Shown one piece after another: positions 34,264-44,019 of a DNA stretch of 64,000 bases. The translations under genes and the position numbers were made by a program. Every line of letters begins with the position of its first letter. The first letter of the stretch is position 1. This stretch comes from an uncultured Muribaculaceae bacterium (GTDB taxonomy: Bacteria; Bacteroidota; Bacteroidia; Bacteroidales; Muribaculaceae). The DNA is taken from assembly GCA_910583795.1 (NCBI GenBank), contig CAJTZQ010000008.1, positions 1 to 64,000 of the forward strand, written 5' to 3'. Below the pieces are notes generated by a model that had not been told where the DNA came from, did no database searches, and was given only the letters and a program-made list of their open reading frames with translations.

Positions 34264-35306
34264 GACTCACCTCCCTTCTTTTTGTCGGACGAATCTTTCG
34301 ATTTGGTATTTCCGGATTTTACACCGGAATTATCCTTGTTATCCTCAGTTTCCGTCACAGGAAGAGGTTTTGTTTCTTCTATAAACTTGACAGCATTGTC
34401 GTAAGCCGCGATATTATCCGCAGGCAAAGGACGCACCTTGGCAAATTTAACGAAATCAGCCACACTTAATATCTGGCGGACATAGTCCCTTTTATCTTTA
34501 ACATCACTGTTATAAAGATGGTCCATGATTTCTCGAGATGTCATCTCCATGGCGTTAATTCCGAATCTACGGTCAAGATACACACGCAAAATCTCTGTGA
34601 GCTGAGTGAAATATTCTTTCTCCATTCCTTGCTCCCACAGATTTTTAGATTTAAGTTCGCGCAATTTGGTGATGGCAACCTCATAGGGAGAAGGCTGCGG
34701 TTTTTTCTTGAGAACCGTACCCTCCTTTTTATATCTTTTCATCGCCCATAATGCACCTATGATCGCAAGGGCCAGGATTAGGATTATCCACCAATAATCA
34801 TAAATCCAGTCAGGGACAACATCCAATACGGAAGAATTTTCAGGATCTGCAACCTGAGCAAAACCAGCGATAGGGTCTTCAGCCGTGACATTGACAGGGA
34901 CGACATTAAGTGTAAGTGCATTGGAACGGGCAGAATCACTTTCAGACACATACACGAACTGAGGCAATCTGAAAGTTCCGGAATCAAATGCCTGGAGCGG
35001 CACCTGATAATTAATCTGGATTCTGTTGGATCCCAATTCAATGGTATCTGCCTTATACGATGTCCTTAACTCTATGCTGTCTCCACAAACGCCGACATAA
35101 CCTTTCGAAGGGTCGACATCCTTGAACATAGGGAACCCTCCCGGCTTACCTTTATCCTGAACGACTTCAAGAGAAAGCGTTGTCAATTTTCCCATAAGAA
35201 GATTGACGGAATCAAGTCGTGCAGTGACTGAAACTTTTGCGGAAGCCGTAGCTATACACAAAAGAGTCAGCAATGCGATAGAGATATATCTTTTAATCTG
35301 ATTCAT
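34260..35306 (-). CDS. Membrane protein of the Bat operon between DUF58 and batA
   Basis: 348 residues: signal peptide (MNQIKRYISIALLTLLCIATASA), a periplasmic Ig/BatD-like domain (about 25-165, with SVTARLDSVNLLMGKLTTL), a membrane segment (about 168-188, YDYWWIILILALAIIGALW), a cytoplasmic helical region with ITKLRELKSKNLWEQGMEKEYFTQLTEILRVYLDRRFG (a DUF4381-like feature) and a Lys/Ser-rich tail ending KKGGES. Similar proteins follow the DUF58 gene in MoxR/Bat operons of Bacteroidota. It is likely a transmembrane linker between periplasmic Bat proteins and cytoplasmic MoxR/DUF58. Specific function not demonstrated. Confidence 0.82.
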   Translation of the reverse strand: MNQIKRYISIALLTLLCIATASAKVSVTARLDSVNLLMGKLTTLSLEVVQDKGKPGGFPMFKDVDPSKGYVGVCGDSIELRTSYKADTIELGSNRIQINYQVPLQAFDSGTFRLPQFVYVSESDSARSNALTLNVVPVNVTAEDPIAGFAQVADPENSSVLDVVPDWIYDYWWIILILALAIIGALWAMKRYKKEGTVLKKKPQPSPYEVAITKLRELKSKNLWEQGMEKEYFTQLTEILRVYLDRRFGINAMEMTSREIMDHLYNSDVKDKRDYVRQILSVADFVKFAKVRPLPADNIAAYDNAVKFIEETKPLPVTETEDNKDNSGVKSGNTKSKDSSDKKKGGES

Positions 35307-35336
35307 TTACCACTTTAATTATATTGGGATTTACAC

Positions 35337-36218
35337 TCACCTTCTTACCCCGGAACGATTGCGGAATAGAGCAAGCAAAGCCTTGACATAGTCTTCATCC
35401 GTGGTGATAGAAGCAAGGTCCACACCACATTTTCCAACAATAGAAGAAAGTTTCTGCTGACGCTCATACCAAGCCTTATCGAATGCTTTTCTGACTTTTG
35501 CCGAAGAAGTGTCAAGCCATCTGTCAGCACCGGTCTCCATATCTCTGACCCTCACCAAACCCACATCAGGAAGTTTGGCGTCTCTTTTATCGTAAATCTG
35601 AATTGCTGCAAGGTCATGCTTGCGGTTTGCAATAGACATGCTTGAGAAATAGTCATGATGATCAATAAAATCGCTCAACAAGAAAGCCGTGCAACGTTTT
35701 TTGAGCGCGTTTGTCATGAATTTAAGAGCGACATCGATATTAGTACCCCTACTTTGAGGCTTCATATCTATAATTTCACGAATGATCAGAAGGATATGTT
35801 TCTTACCTTTCTTGGGAGGAATAAATTTTTCTATCCTGTCGCTAAAGAAAATCACACCCACCTTATCATTATTCTGTATTGAAGAAAACGCCAATGTTGC
35901 CGCGATCTCGGCAATGACCTCTTTCTTCTCATCGCCCACGGCACCAAAATCACTACTTCCGCTTACATCAATAAGCAGCATCATAGTGAGCTCACGCTCT
36001 TCTTCGTAGACTTTTACAAATGGTTTGTTCTGGCGCGCCGTCACATTCCAATCGATATCCCTGATATCATCGCCGGGTTGATATTCCCTGACTTCAGAAA
36101 ATATCACACCCCTTCCCTTGAAAGCCGTGTGATATTCCCCCGCGAAGATATTCTGACTAAGTCCACGAGTTTTTATTTCAATTTTTCTGACTTTTTGAAG
36201 CAGTTCTTTTGCGTCCAT
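35337..36218 (-). CDS. DUF58 (VWA-like) protein of the MoxR/Bat operon
   Basis: 293 residues from ATG 36218 (MDAKELLQKVRKIEIKTRGL; two codons earlier is a TTG). DUF58 hallmarks are FAGEYHTAFKGRGVIFSEVREYQPGDDIRDIDWNVTAR and KVYEEERELTMMLLID. They are followed by a VWA-like core with a complete MIDAS, DVSGS (Asp84, Ser86, Ser88). DUF58 proteins are encoded beside MoxR ATPases and are assumed to be their partners. The gene lies 77 bp behind the MoxR gene and 30 bp before the next gene. Confidence 0.92.
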   Translation of the reverse strand: MDAKELLQKVRKIEIKTRGLSQNIFAGEYHTAFKGRGVIFSEVREYQPGDDIRDIDWNVTARQNKPFVKVYEEERELTMMLLIDVSGSSDFGAVGDEKKEVIAEIAATLAFSSIQNNDKVGVIFFSDRIEKFIPPKKGKKHILLIIREIIDMKPQSRGTNIDVALKFMTNALKKRCTAFLLSDFIDHHDYFSSMSIANRKHDLAAIQIYDKRDAKLPDVGLVRVRDMETGADRWLDTSSAKVRKAFDKAWYERQQKLSSIVGKCGVDLASITTDEDYVKALLALFRNRSGVRR

Positions 36219-36295
36219 ATTCAATTAATGCTCGTTAAGAAGCCGGCTGCAGCCGTAATTACGACTGCAAAACCGTCTTATTCAATGACGCCGAA

Positions 36296-37291
36296 TCAAG
36301 GCACAACGACTTTGTCAAGAATAGCCGTGATGACTTCGTCAGCACCGATGTTGTTTGCCTCAGCTTCGTAAGAAAGACCAATACGATGGCGCATTACATC
36401 ATGGCAAACCGCGCGCACATCCTCAGGAATGACATATCCCCTACCCTGAAGGAAAGCATACGCACGTGATGCGAGAGCAAGGCTGATAGAAGCACGAGGT
36501 GATGCTCCATAAGAAATGATACTGTCAAGATCAGAGAGGCCGAACTTACCTGGCTCGCGGGTGGCAAAAACAATGTCCACGATATAGTTTTCAATCTTTT
36601 CATCAATGTAGATTTTCTCTACAATTTTCTGGACCTCAAGAATCTCGGAAGGATTCACCACAGGACGAATCGGATCAAGGACACCATGAATGTTCTGACG
36701 GATAATCGCTTTTTCCTCCTCTTTATTGGGATAGCCGATAACAACCTTCAACAAGAAACGGTCTGTCTGCGCCTCGGGAAGAGGATATGTGCCTTCCTGC
36801 TCGATCGGGTTTTGAGTAGCCATTACGAGGAAAGGTTTGTCAAGCGGGAAAGTTTCTTCACCTATTGTGACCTGACGCTCCTGCATAGCTTCGAGCAGAG
36901 CACTCTGCACCTTAGCCGGCGCACGGTTGATTTCATCAGCAAGAACGAAATTAGCAAAGATAGGACCCTTCTTCACCTCAAAGCTTTCGTTCTTGATACT
37001 ATATATTAGAGTACCGATGACATCGGCAGGAAGCAAGTCGGGAGTGAACTGAATACGACTGTATTTTGCATCAACAAGACCTGCAAGAGTCTTAATAGCA
37101 AGAGTCTTTGCAAGACCCGGAACACCTTCAAGGAGCACATGTCCGTTGCAAAGAAGGGCGATGAGCAAGGAATCCACCAAATGCTTCTGACCCACAATGC
37201 GACGATCCATACCGCTTCTAATCATACTGAGGAAACTGCTCTTAGATGCAATCAGATCATTTAACTCTCTGATATTCACTGTCTCATTCAT
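36296..37291 (-). CDS. MoxR-family AAA+ ATPase
   Basis: 331 residues. AAA_3 domain with Walker A GVPGLAKT (56-63), Walker B FVLADEINRAP (Asp119, Glu120), sensor 1 ATQNPIEQEGTYPLPEAQ and the arginine finger region QTDRFL. A lid domain (about 225-331) contains LSDLDSIISYGASPRASISL, typical of MoxR. These ATPases act as chaperones together with VWA proteins. It is the first gene of the nine-gene MoxR > DUF58 > linker > batA > batB > batC > batD-like > batD > batE operon. Confidence 0.94.
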   Translation of the reverse strand: MNETVNIRELNDLIASKSSFLSMIRSGMDRRIVGQKHLVDSLLIALLCNGHVLLEGVPGLAKTLAIKTLAGLVDAKYSRIQFTPDLLPADVIGTLIYSIKNESFEVKKGPIFANFVLADEINRAPAKVQSALLEAMQERQVTIGEETFPLDKPFLVMATQNPIEQEGTYPLPEAQTDRFLLKVVIGYPNKEEEKAIIRQNIHGVLDPIRPVVNPSEILEVQKIVEKIYIDEKIENYIVDIVFATREPGKFGLSDLDSIISYGASPRASISLALASRAYAFLQGRGYVIPEDVRAVCHDVMRHRIGLSYEAEANNIGADEVITAILDKVVVP

Positions 37292-37342
37292 AAAGTATAT
37301 TTATATTTATATTTTCTATTCATTAATGGAATAAATCAAATG

Positions 37343-37350
37343 CAAAAATA
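37343..37350 (-). promoter_or_regulatory. Possible -7 element of the MoxR/Bat operon
   Basis: TATTTTTG on the minus strand fits TAnnTTTG, 52 bp before the moxR-type ATG. No clear -33 TTG is seen. Confidence 0.45.
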
Positions 37351-37469
37351 ATATTTATTAACTTAAAATATTCCATTATCTCTGTTAAATAATCTTGAAC
37401 TGAATTAAACCTTATTAAATCCGGATTTAATCTTCTGCAATAGATTTAAGAAGATATAATTAGCCACGT

Positions 37470-38519
37470 TTATTGAGGGTTGTCAGTATTTGAGAAAGCA
37501 TTCCAGCCTTGCGCCTTGATGGCAATTTCAGCGCCGTCACGGGTGACCATTGCACATCCGAGCTCTGGTTTTGTGACATAACCTATCATGTTGACCCCCT
37601 TTAATTTCTCTATCTTCTCATGATCTGTGATAGGGACTGTGAACAGCAGCTCATAATCTTCGCCTCCGTTCATAGCTGCTGTGACGAGATTCATGTTGAA
37701 TTCTTCAGCCATCAGAGCTGTCTGGTAATCGATTGGAATTTTATCCTCATATACACGACATCCGGTTCCCGACGCCTTGCAGATATGAAGTAGCTCAGAT
37801 GAAAGCCCGTCGCTCACATCCATCATGGCAGTGGGTTTTATGCCCTCCTTTTTGAGCAACTCTATAATATCTTTTCTTGCTTCAGGCTTTAACTGGCGTT
37901 CAAGGATATACTCTTTACCGGCGAAATCAGGCTGAAAGTCTTTTTGCCCTGCTGAAATCCGATTCTCCCTTTCCAGCAGTTGCAGCCCCATAAATGCGGC
38001 TCCAAGGTCTCCACTTACACAAATTATATCCGTAGGTTTTGCACCTGAGCGACGCACCACATCATCAGGAGATGCAACCCCGAGGCAAGTTATGCTGATT
38101 ACGAGCCCTGTGACAGAAGCACTTGTGTCGCCCCCTACTAAATCCACTCCATACAAATCACAGGCAAGACGTATGCCGGAATATATGGCGTCCAGGTGTT
38201 CCACAGTAAAACGGCTTGACACGCCGAGGCTTACCGTGATCTGTTTCGGGGTGCCATTCATAGCGTATATATCACTGAAATTGACAATAGCCGCTTTATA
38301 TCCAAGGTGTTTTAAAGGCACATAACGCAGATCAAAATGAATTCCTTCAAGCAGAAGATCAGTAGTGACGAGCACATCTTTATCTCCGAAAGCGAGAATA
38401 GCAGCATCATCCCCCACCCCGACTTTAGTCTCAGGATTATTCAAAGGAAAATCCTTCGTTAAGCGCTCGATAAGTCCGAATTCGCCCAAATTTGATATCT
38501 CAGTCTGATTGCTTTCCAT
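37470..38519 (-). CDS. thiL: Thiamine-monophosphate kinase
   Basis: 349 residues. ThiL makes thiamine diphosphate from thiamine monophosphate and ATP. The PurM-like fold starts with LGEFGLIERLTKDF and VGVGDDAAIL, whose acidic residues bind Mg-ATP. Then come TTDLLLEGIHFDL, AAIVNFSDIYAMNGTP, DLVGGDTSAS and the C-terminal MMDVSDGLSSELLHIC and NGGEDYELLFTVP motifs, all intact. Length is usual. It is the last gene of a minus-strand run sppA > lpxK > purine nucleoside phosphorylase > thiL, separated from the preceding gene by 81 bp that hold a hairpin. Confidence 0.95.
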   Translation of the reverse strand: MESNQTEISNLGEFGLIERLTKDFPLNNPETKVGVGDDAAILAFGDKDVLVTTDLLLEGIHFDLRYVPLKHLGYKAAIVNFSDIYAMNGTPKQITVSLGVSSRFTVEHLDAIYSGIRLACDLYGVDLVGGDTSASVTGLVISITCLGVASPDDVVRRSGAKPTDIICVSGDLGAAFMGLQLLERENRISAGQKDFQPDFAGKEYILERQLKPEARKDIIELLKKEGIKPTAMMDVSDGLSSELLHICKASGTGCRVYEDKIPIDYQTALMAEEFNMNLVTAAMNGGEDYELLFTVPITDHEKIEKLKGVNMIGYVTKPELGCAMVTRDGAEIAIKAQGWNAFSNTDNPQ

Positions 38520-38541
38520 ATATTCCTAATATTACCTATAT

Positions 38542-38571
38542 CGCCGGATTTGAACGATGTCGAATCCGGCG
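38542..38571. terminator. Hairpin between the nucleoside phosphorylase and thiL genes
   Basis: CGCCGGATT (38542-38550) pairs perfectly with AATCCGGCG (38563-38571). There is no U-run on either strand, so it is more likely a processing or stability element, or a weak terminator. It lies 30 bp after the phosphorylase stop. Confidence 0.5.
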
Positions 38572-38600
38572 TATAATGATTATCAAAAGCTTAATTAAAA

Positions 38601-39425
38601 TTAAAGACGTGCAAGCATTTTTTTGATAATGGCGGTCATGGCCGGCTGAGCCTTGACTGCGGCTTTCTGAACCTCCTCATGGGTTGGCACCTCCTTGACA
38701 TCTTTTCCGCCAAGATCGGTGATCACAGAGACTCCAAACACAGTCATTCCGGCATGATTTGCAACGATGACTTCAGGAACCGTCGACATGCCGACAGCAT
38801 CTCCACCAATGACACGGAAATACTCATATTCCGCAGGAGTCTCAAATGTCGGACCGGGAGTTCCAACATACACACCATGCATCAATCGAATGTCTTCTTC
38901 CCTTGCAATATCGTCTGCCATGCGTATGAGCCCCGTGCTATAGGCTTCTGTCATAGCAGGGAAACGTGGTCCAAGCTCATCATAATTCTTGCCGCGCAAA
39001 GGATTTTCAGGGAAAAGATTAATATGGTCTGTGATAACCATCACATCTCCGACCTTAAATTCTTTATTCATACCCCCTGCGGCATTGCTGACAAACAAAG
39101 TATCCACACCAAGCTCACGCATCACACGCACGGGGAACGTCACCTGTTTCATGTCGTAACCTTCATAATAATGGAAACGACCTTGCATAGCCATTATGTA
39201 TTTTCCTCCAAGATTGCCGAATATTAATTTCCCGCTGTGTCCTTCCACTGTAGAAACAGGGAAATTAGGAATATCCTTATAATTGAGTTCCTTCTTTATT
39301 TCAATATGGTTCACAAGATCCCCGAGACCTGTACCGAGGATTACGGCAATACGAGGAGCCTCGCCTATCTCTTTAAGAATGAAACCCGCTGTCTCGCGGA
39401 TCATATCCAACATATTTTTTTCCAT
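38601..39425 (-). CDS. Purine nucleoside phosphorylase (trimeric, PunA type)
   Basis: 274 residues from ATG 39425 (MEKNMLDMIRETAGFI). A longer frame reaches 39566 but overlaps lpxK and looks non-coding. Family motifs are AVILGTGLGDLVNHIE, STVEGHSGKLIFG (phosphate-binding His), MQGRFHYYEGY, VSNAAGGMN, NLFPENPLRG and AEYEYFRVIGGDAVGMSTVPEV, followed by SVITDLGGK. It cleaves inosine and guanosine (and deoxy forms) with phosphate, for purine salvage. Length and motifs are those of the trimeric class. Directly downstream of lpxK in the same orientation. Confidence 0.94.
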   Translation of the reverse strand: MEKNMLDMIRETAGFILKEIGEAPRIAVILGTGLGDLVNHIEIKKELNYKDIPNFPVSTVEGHSGKLIFGNLGGKYIMAMQGRFHYYEGYDMKQVTFPVRVMRELGVDTLFVSNAAGGMNKEFKVGDVMVITDHINLFPENPLRGKNYDELGPRFPAMTEAYSTGLIRMADDIAREEDIRLMHGVYVGTPGPTFETPAEYEYFRVIGGDAVGMSTVPEVIVANHAGMTVFGVSVITDLGGKDVKEVPTHEEVQKAAVKAQPAMTAIIKKMLARL

Positions 39426-39504
39426 TATATCTAAATTTAGGGCTAAATTATAAACATTGAAGAAGCTCAGATTGTTCCCGAGCCCAGATGGTTCCTGACA
39501 ATTA

Positions 39505-40620
39505 TCATGATAAATCTTGGGAATTATAATAAGAAGATATTCCCAAAGATGCCTTAAGCTCATCAATAAACACTTTGTCGTCTAAACCGCTTATCATTTT
39601 CACAGCAACAGGCTGATAGAAAATAAACGGTTTTAGATCTTGCGGGAAATAAGGATTATGCATGAGTCTGACAGCGTCTTTCTCCGTTGTGACTATTATT
39701 TTTCTCTCACCGGGCATATTTCTAAATTTCTCTACAATCGACTTTATGTCTTCCCTGGTGAAATCATGATGATCCGTGAAATGATTAACCTTAACCTTGA
39801 AAGGATAGTTACGGAAATGACGGACAAAATAACGTGGATGAGCAATCCCGGTCAATAATAGCACACTGTCTTTTGAAGAGAATGCACCGAGCGATGCCTG
39901 ATACGGGGCGTCGTCAGCAAAAACCGGTTTCAATTGTCCATATTCATAGCGCGAAAAGAAAAGTTTTTGATACGACATAAGATCCAGCTCTTTTGTAACG
40001 ATACGGAACTGTATAGGCATAAGATCTTCAGGGCATTTGGTGACTATGACTATATCAGCCCTATTAACCTGCATGGCACTCTCTCGAAGCCTCCCAAGAG
40101 GAAGCAACTTATCCTTATAGAAAGGCCGGCTATAATCAGTCAATAATATCGAAACCTTAGGTTTCACCCAGCGATGCTGGAAAGAATCATCAAGCACAAT
40201 AAGCTGAAGATCCGGGTATAATCTGATCAATTCCCTGATTCCTTCCCTGCGGTTCTCACAAACAGCCACGTGAACTTTCATTCCAAATTTTTGATAGATC
40301 TGAAACGGTTCATCGCCTATAAGATCCGGAGTACTTTTAGAGTTGGCAAGCACAAAACCCTTTGTCTTTCTCTTATACCCCCTGCTTAACACAGCCATCT
40401 TAAGATCTGATGCGAGATGAGTCACTATGTATTCAACATGCGGGGTTTTACCTGTGCCACCCACAGTGATATTGCCCACGCCGACAATAGGAATATCAAA
40501 CTCTTCCTCTTTCAAGATCTTAGAGTCGAACATCCAGTTGCGGATCCACGTGCCAAAGCCATAAAGCCATGACAAGGGAGTGAGAAATCCCACCATTATT
40601 TTGTCTTTCGTAGTTTTCAC
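39505..40620 (-). CDS. lpxK: Tetraacyldisaccharide 4'-kinase
   Basis: 371 residues. LpxK phosphorylates the lipid A disaccharide at position 4' on the inner face of the inner membrane. An N-terminal amphipathic/membrane helix (about 10-30) precedes the P-loop GNITVGGTGKTP (49-60). SRGYKRKTKGF, IGDEPFQI and VLDDSFQHRWVKP are further family motifs, as is the TDHHDFTREDI segment. The frame starts at GTG (40620). An in-frame ATG eight codons later (MVGFLTPLSWLY) would cut the N-terminus slightly; the conserved TPLSWLYGFG follows either. It lies 64 bp behind sppA and probably forms one operon with it. Confidence 0.94.
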   Translation of the reverse strand: MKTTKDKIMVGFLTPLSWLYGFGTWIRNWMFDSKILKEEEFDIPIVGVGNITVGGTGKTPHVEYIVTHLASDLKMAVLSRGYKRKTKGFVLANSKSTPDLIGDEPFQIYQKFGMKVHVAVCENRREGIRELIRLYPDLQLIVLDDSFQHRWVKPKVSILLTDYSRPFYKDKLLPLGRLRESAMQVNRADIVIVTKCPEDLMPIQFRIVTKELDLMSYQKLFFSRYEYGQLKPVFADDAPYQASLGAFSSKDSVLLLTGIAHPRYFVRHFRNYPFKVKVNHFTDHHDFTREDIKSIVEKFRNMPGERKIIVTTEKDAVRLMHNPYFPQDLKPFIFYQPVAVKMISGLDDKVFIDELKASLGISSYYNSQDLS

Positions 40621-40684
40621 CGCATTATAAAATTCATTTCAGGTTATGGAAGATCGAAATAAAACAGAAGCGATAAGAAAAGAG

Positions 40685-42484
40685 CTATCTATCCATCTTA
40701 ACCTCTATCAAAGGCATTCGCGCCTGCAAAGGTTTCTGACGCAATACATTGATAAGAAACTTAACAGCGAGTTCGTCATAATCTCCCTTGAGCGCATTCT
40801 TCAATGCATTTTCAGTTTTGATATTGCTGAGTTCAGGAATCATCTCCCAAACAGATGACTCTAATGAAGGATAGACTGATACTGACCAATTCTCGCCCAA
40901 ATCTTCTTCTGAGGCGACCCAATCAATTGCATCCTTAAGTCCGCCAAGTGCATCCACAAGCCCGATCTGCTTAGCTTTTTGAGCATCCCAGACTCTACCT
41001 TCACCTATTTCACGAACCTTTGCCTCATCCATGTGTCTGCCCGCAGATACACGTTTGATAAATTCATCATATCCCCTTTCTACGTATTTCTGCATTGCCG
41101 CCTGTTGAACTTCATTCATAGGTTTATAAAACGCAGGGAAATCAGCTTCAGGATTTGTCGATACAGCCTGAGGAGTGACACCGATTTTCTCAGCAAGTCC
41201 GGCTACATTAGGAATAAGGCCGAAAATACCGATTGAACCTGTAATAGTCAATGGATCTGCGAAAATTCTGTCTGAACAGCATGAAATCCAATATCCTCCC
41301 GAGGCTGCATAATCTCCCATTGATACGGCAAGAGTTTTACCCTTAGTCTTAAAGTAATCAAGAGCATCAGCTATCTGCTTGCTACCGAACACTGCACCAC
41401 CGGGAGAGTTAACCCTGAGCACCATCCCCTTAACCTTATCATTTTCGGCGAGTTTTATAATAATCGGCACAAGTTTTTGATAGTTTATTGTGCCTGACCC
41501 GCCACCATCTACAATTTCTCCGGTGGCATATAGCACGGCTATCTGATTTTTTGAGTTATATTCCTGTCCCCAAGCGGTTTGATCAACGAGTGTCTGAGGA
41601 GATATGAAGTTTAATTTATCTTTATCCTTACCCATCATATCGGCAATCAGATCGTCCATATTCCTTTCATACACAAGACGATCTACCAGACCAGCCTTCA
41701 CATTGTCTGAAGCCGGGGCAATGAAAATGAAATCTTTACTGATAAGCGAATCAATGGCAGCAGCTGTGACTTTCTTTCTATCCTTTGCAATGCCAGAACG
41801 GATATACTGCCACATATTACCATATAATGTGTCAAGCTGAGCTCGTGCGGGAACACTCATCTCATTCAGAATGTAAGGTTCTACTGCAGACTTATAAGTG
41901 CCAACTTTTACAACCTGAATCTCTATACCTAATTTATCAAGCAGGTTTTTATAATACAATGATGTGCTTCCCAAACCTTGCATCATTATAGATCCAGCGG
42001 GATTTAAGAAAATGCTGTCGGCAACAGACGCTACATAGTATGATCCGTTGGTATACGTGTCGCCATAGGCAATTATTTTCTTACCCGACTTACGGAAATC
42101 GCCCAATGCATTTCTCAATGCATTGAGAGTGGCAGGGGGAGCAGAGATCACGCCACATTTCAAATATATGGCGGATATGTTTTTATTTTCCTTTGCCTCA
42201 CCGATTGCCGTTACAAGGGCTGACAACGTTTGAGGTTTGGAGGCGTCTCTTGTGATCAATGAAATGTAATCCAAATCAAGAGGCGTTTCCCTTTCTTGAA
42301 TCATACCGCTCAATTCTATTGTGAGCACACTTCCTTTAGAAACCGATTCAGCGTTTGAAGAGGCAACTCCAAGCTTAGCAACAATGCCGATGCAGACAAG
42401 CACAGCAACAACGCCAAACAAAACCAACGCAATCCAGGCTCCGACGAAAGAGGAGAGCGCATTCATGAAAAATTTTTTCAGCAT
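40685..42484 (-). CDS. sppA: Signal peptide peptidase SppA, long (67K) type
   Basis: 599 residues with an N-terminal membrane anchor (about 16-38) and two tandem S49 domains. The catalytic lysine is in VKVGTYKSAVEP (Lys198) and the serine in MGDYAASGGYWIS (Ser394), the split-active-site arrangement of the 67K SppA. Leftover signal peptides are digested at the periplasmic face of the inner membrane. The second domain (about 310-520) also shows SPGGAVFGSKQIADAL and TITGSIGIFG. First gene of the sppA-lpxK group. A hairpin at 42536-42571 separates it from glmM. Confidence 0.95.
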   Translation of the reverse strand: MLKKFFMNALSSFVGAWIALVLFGVVAVLVCIGIVAKLGVASSNAESVSKGSVLTIELSGMIQERETPLDLDYISLITRDASKPQTLSALVTAIGEAKENKNISAIYLKCGVISAPPATLNALRNALGDFRKSGKKIIAYGDTYTNGSYYVASVADSIFLNPAGSIMMQGLGSTSLYYKNLLDKLGIEIQVVKVGTYKSAVEPYILNEMSVPARAQLDTLYGNMWQYIRSGIAKDRKKVTAAAIDSLISKDFIFIAPASDNVKAGLVDRLVYERNMDDLIADMMGKDKDKLNFISPQTLVDQTAWGQEYNSKNQIAVLYATGEIVDGGGSGTINYQKLVPIIIKLAENDKVKGMVLRVNSPGGAVFGSKQIADALDYFKTKGKTLAVSMGDYAASGGYWISCCSDRIFADPLTITGSIGIFGLIPNVAGLAEKIGVTPQAVSTNPEADFPAFYKPMNEVQQAAMQKYVERGYDEFIKRVSAGRHMDEAKVREIGEGRVWDAQKAKQIGLVDALGGLKDAIDWVASEEDLGENWSVSVYPSLESSVWEMIPELSNIKTENALKNALKGDYDELAVKFLINVLRQKPLQARMPLIEVKMDR

Positions 42485-42535
42485 TTTTTCAAGATTTGAA
42501 AGGTTAGAATGAACGAATACAATATCAGAATTTAT

Positions 42536-42571
42536 ATTCCTTGGCCTTACAAGACGATAAGACCAAGGAAT
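42536..42571 (-). terminator. Hairpin behind glmM
   Basis: ATTCCTTGG (42536-42544) pairs with CCAAGGAAT (42563-42571). It lies immediately after the glmM stop on the minus strand and before sppA. The following bases are A/T-rich but without a clean U-run. Confidence 0.5.
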
Positions 42572-42578
42572 ACTAAAG

Positions 42579-43958
42579 TCAAAGACTTGATATCACTTTT
42601 TTAATATCCTCTGCAAGCCGGTCAGCCTTTTCCATTGTCTCAGCTTCACTGTAGATACGAATGATCGGCTCCGTATTAGACTTACGAAGGTGAACCCAGC
42701 TGTCGGCGAAATCAATTTTAACTCCATCGATATCCGTGATGTTCTCATTCGAGAATTTATGTTTCACAGCCTCAAGGATTGCATCGACATCAATGTCGGG
42801 AGTCAACTCTATCTTGTTTTTTGCAATCGCATATTTGGGATAGCCAGCCTTGAGCTCAGTCACCTTTTTACCCTCTTTAGCAAGAAGAGTCAAGAAAAGC
42901 GCAACACCCACAAGAGCATCCCTGCCATAATGGAGTTCAGGATAAATCACACCGCCGTTTCCTTCACCGCCGATTATTGCACCTGTCTCTTTCATCTTTG
43001 TGACAACATTCACCTCTCCCACAGCGGCAGCAGAATATTTGCACCCTCTCTTTTCCGTCACATCACGTAGAGCCCTTGAGCTGCTGAGATTTGACACAGT
43101 ATTACCGGGAGTTTGAGACAAGACATAGTCGGCTACAGCAACGAGTGTGTATTCCTCAACAAACATTTCTCCATTTTCCATGACAATTGCCAGGCGATCC
43201 ACGTCAGGGTCTACCACAAAACCTACGTCAGCTCTCCCTGACTTCATGAGATCTGAAATCTGAGTGAGATTTTCCGGTATAGGCTCGGGAGTGTGTGCGA
43301 ATTTACCGGTAGCCTCACAATTGAGCTCAATGATATTCTTAACCCCGAGTTCGCGAAGAAGCTGCGGTATAACCTCACCGCCCACAGAATTAACGGCATC
43401 TACAGCCACCGTGAAACCGGCTTTCTCAATGGCGTCACAATCAACGAGTGGAAGATTCTTCACCATTTCTATGTGGCGCATAGCCCAGGTGTCATCTTTA
43501 TATTCTTTTCCTAAATTGAGCACTTCAGCAAATGAGAAGTCTTCCTTTTCCGCAATGGCGATTACCTCTTTGCCTTCCTTGTCTGAAAGGAATTCACCTC
43601 TGTTATTAAGAAGTTTCAGAGCGTTCCATTGAATCGGATTATGACTTGCCGTGATAATAATTCCTCCGTCAGCACCAAGCCCGGTCACTGCAAGTTCAGT
43701 TGTGGGAGTGGTTGCGAGACCGATATTAATGACATCGAATCCCATAGCCATGAGAGAACCAACAACAAGATGACTCACCATTTTACCGGAAATTCGGGCG
43801 TCGCGGCCTACTACAATTTTTTTTGCGCGAGGATTGTTACGACGAATAAATTCTGCATAAGCAGAAGTGAATTTTACTATATCCACACCACCTAAACCTT
43901 CGCCGGATCTTCCGCCGATAGTTCCTCTGATACCTGATATAGATTTAATTAGCGCCAT
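42579..43958 (-). CDS. glmM: Phosphoglucosamine mutase
   Basis: 459 residues of the alpha-D-phosphohexomutase superfamily. The active-site phosphoserine loop is TASHNP with Ser105. The Mg-binding loop is DPDVDR (Asp250, Asp252, Asp254). The sugar-binding loop is GGEGNGGVIYP and the phosphate-binding loop is RKSNTEPIIRIYSEA. GlmM interconverts glucosamine-6-P and glucosamine-1-P for UDP-GlcNAc. Bacteroidota members are this length with the same loop sequences. A phosphomannomutase role cannot be fully excluded from sequence. It lies 61 bp behind the DUF4827 gene in a minus-strand run with the DHH phosphoesterase. Confidence 0.9.
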   Translation of the reverse strand: MALIKSISGIRGTIGGRSGEGLGGVDIVKFTSAYAEFIRRNNPRAKKIVVGRDARISGKMVSHLVVGSLMAMGFDVINIGLATTPTTELAVTGLGADGGIIITASHNPIQWNALKLLNNRGEFLSDKEGKEVIAIAEKEDFSFAEVLNLGKEYKDDTWAMRHIEMVKNLPLVDCDAIEKAGFTVAVDAVNSVGGEVIPQLLRELGVKNIIELNCEATGKFAHTPEPIPENLTQISDLMKSGRADVGFVVDPDVDRLAIVMENGEMFVEEYTLVAVADYVLSQTPGNTVSNLSSSRALRDVTEKRGCKYSAAAVGEVNVVTKMKETGAIIGGEGNGGVIYPELHYGRDALVGVALFLTLLAKEGKKVTELKAGYPKYAIAKNKIELTPDIDVDAILEAVKHKFSNENITDIDGVKIDFADSWVHLRKSNTEPIIRIYSEAETMEKADRLAEDIKKVISSL

Positions 43959-44019
43959 GTCAGAAAAATTTTTATAATGCCTTCATAAAATTCACGGAAA
44001 TATTAATAAAGGCAATCAA

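Noticed and set aside
39426..39566. 47-codon extension of purine nucleoside phosphorylase
   Set aside because: It overlaps lpxK, lacks family similarity, and the conserved N-terminus starts at ATG 39425.
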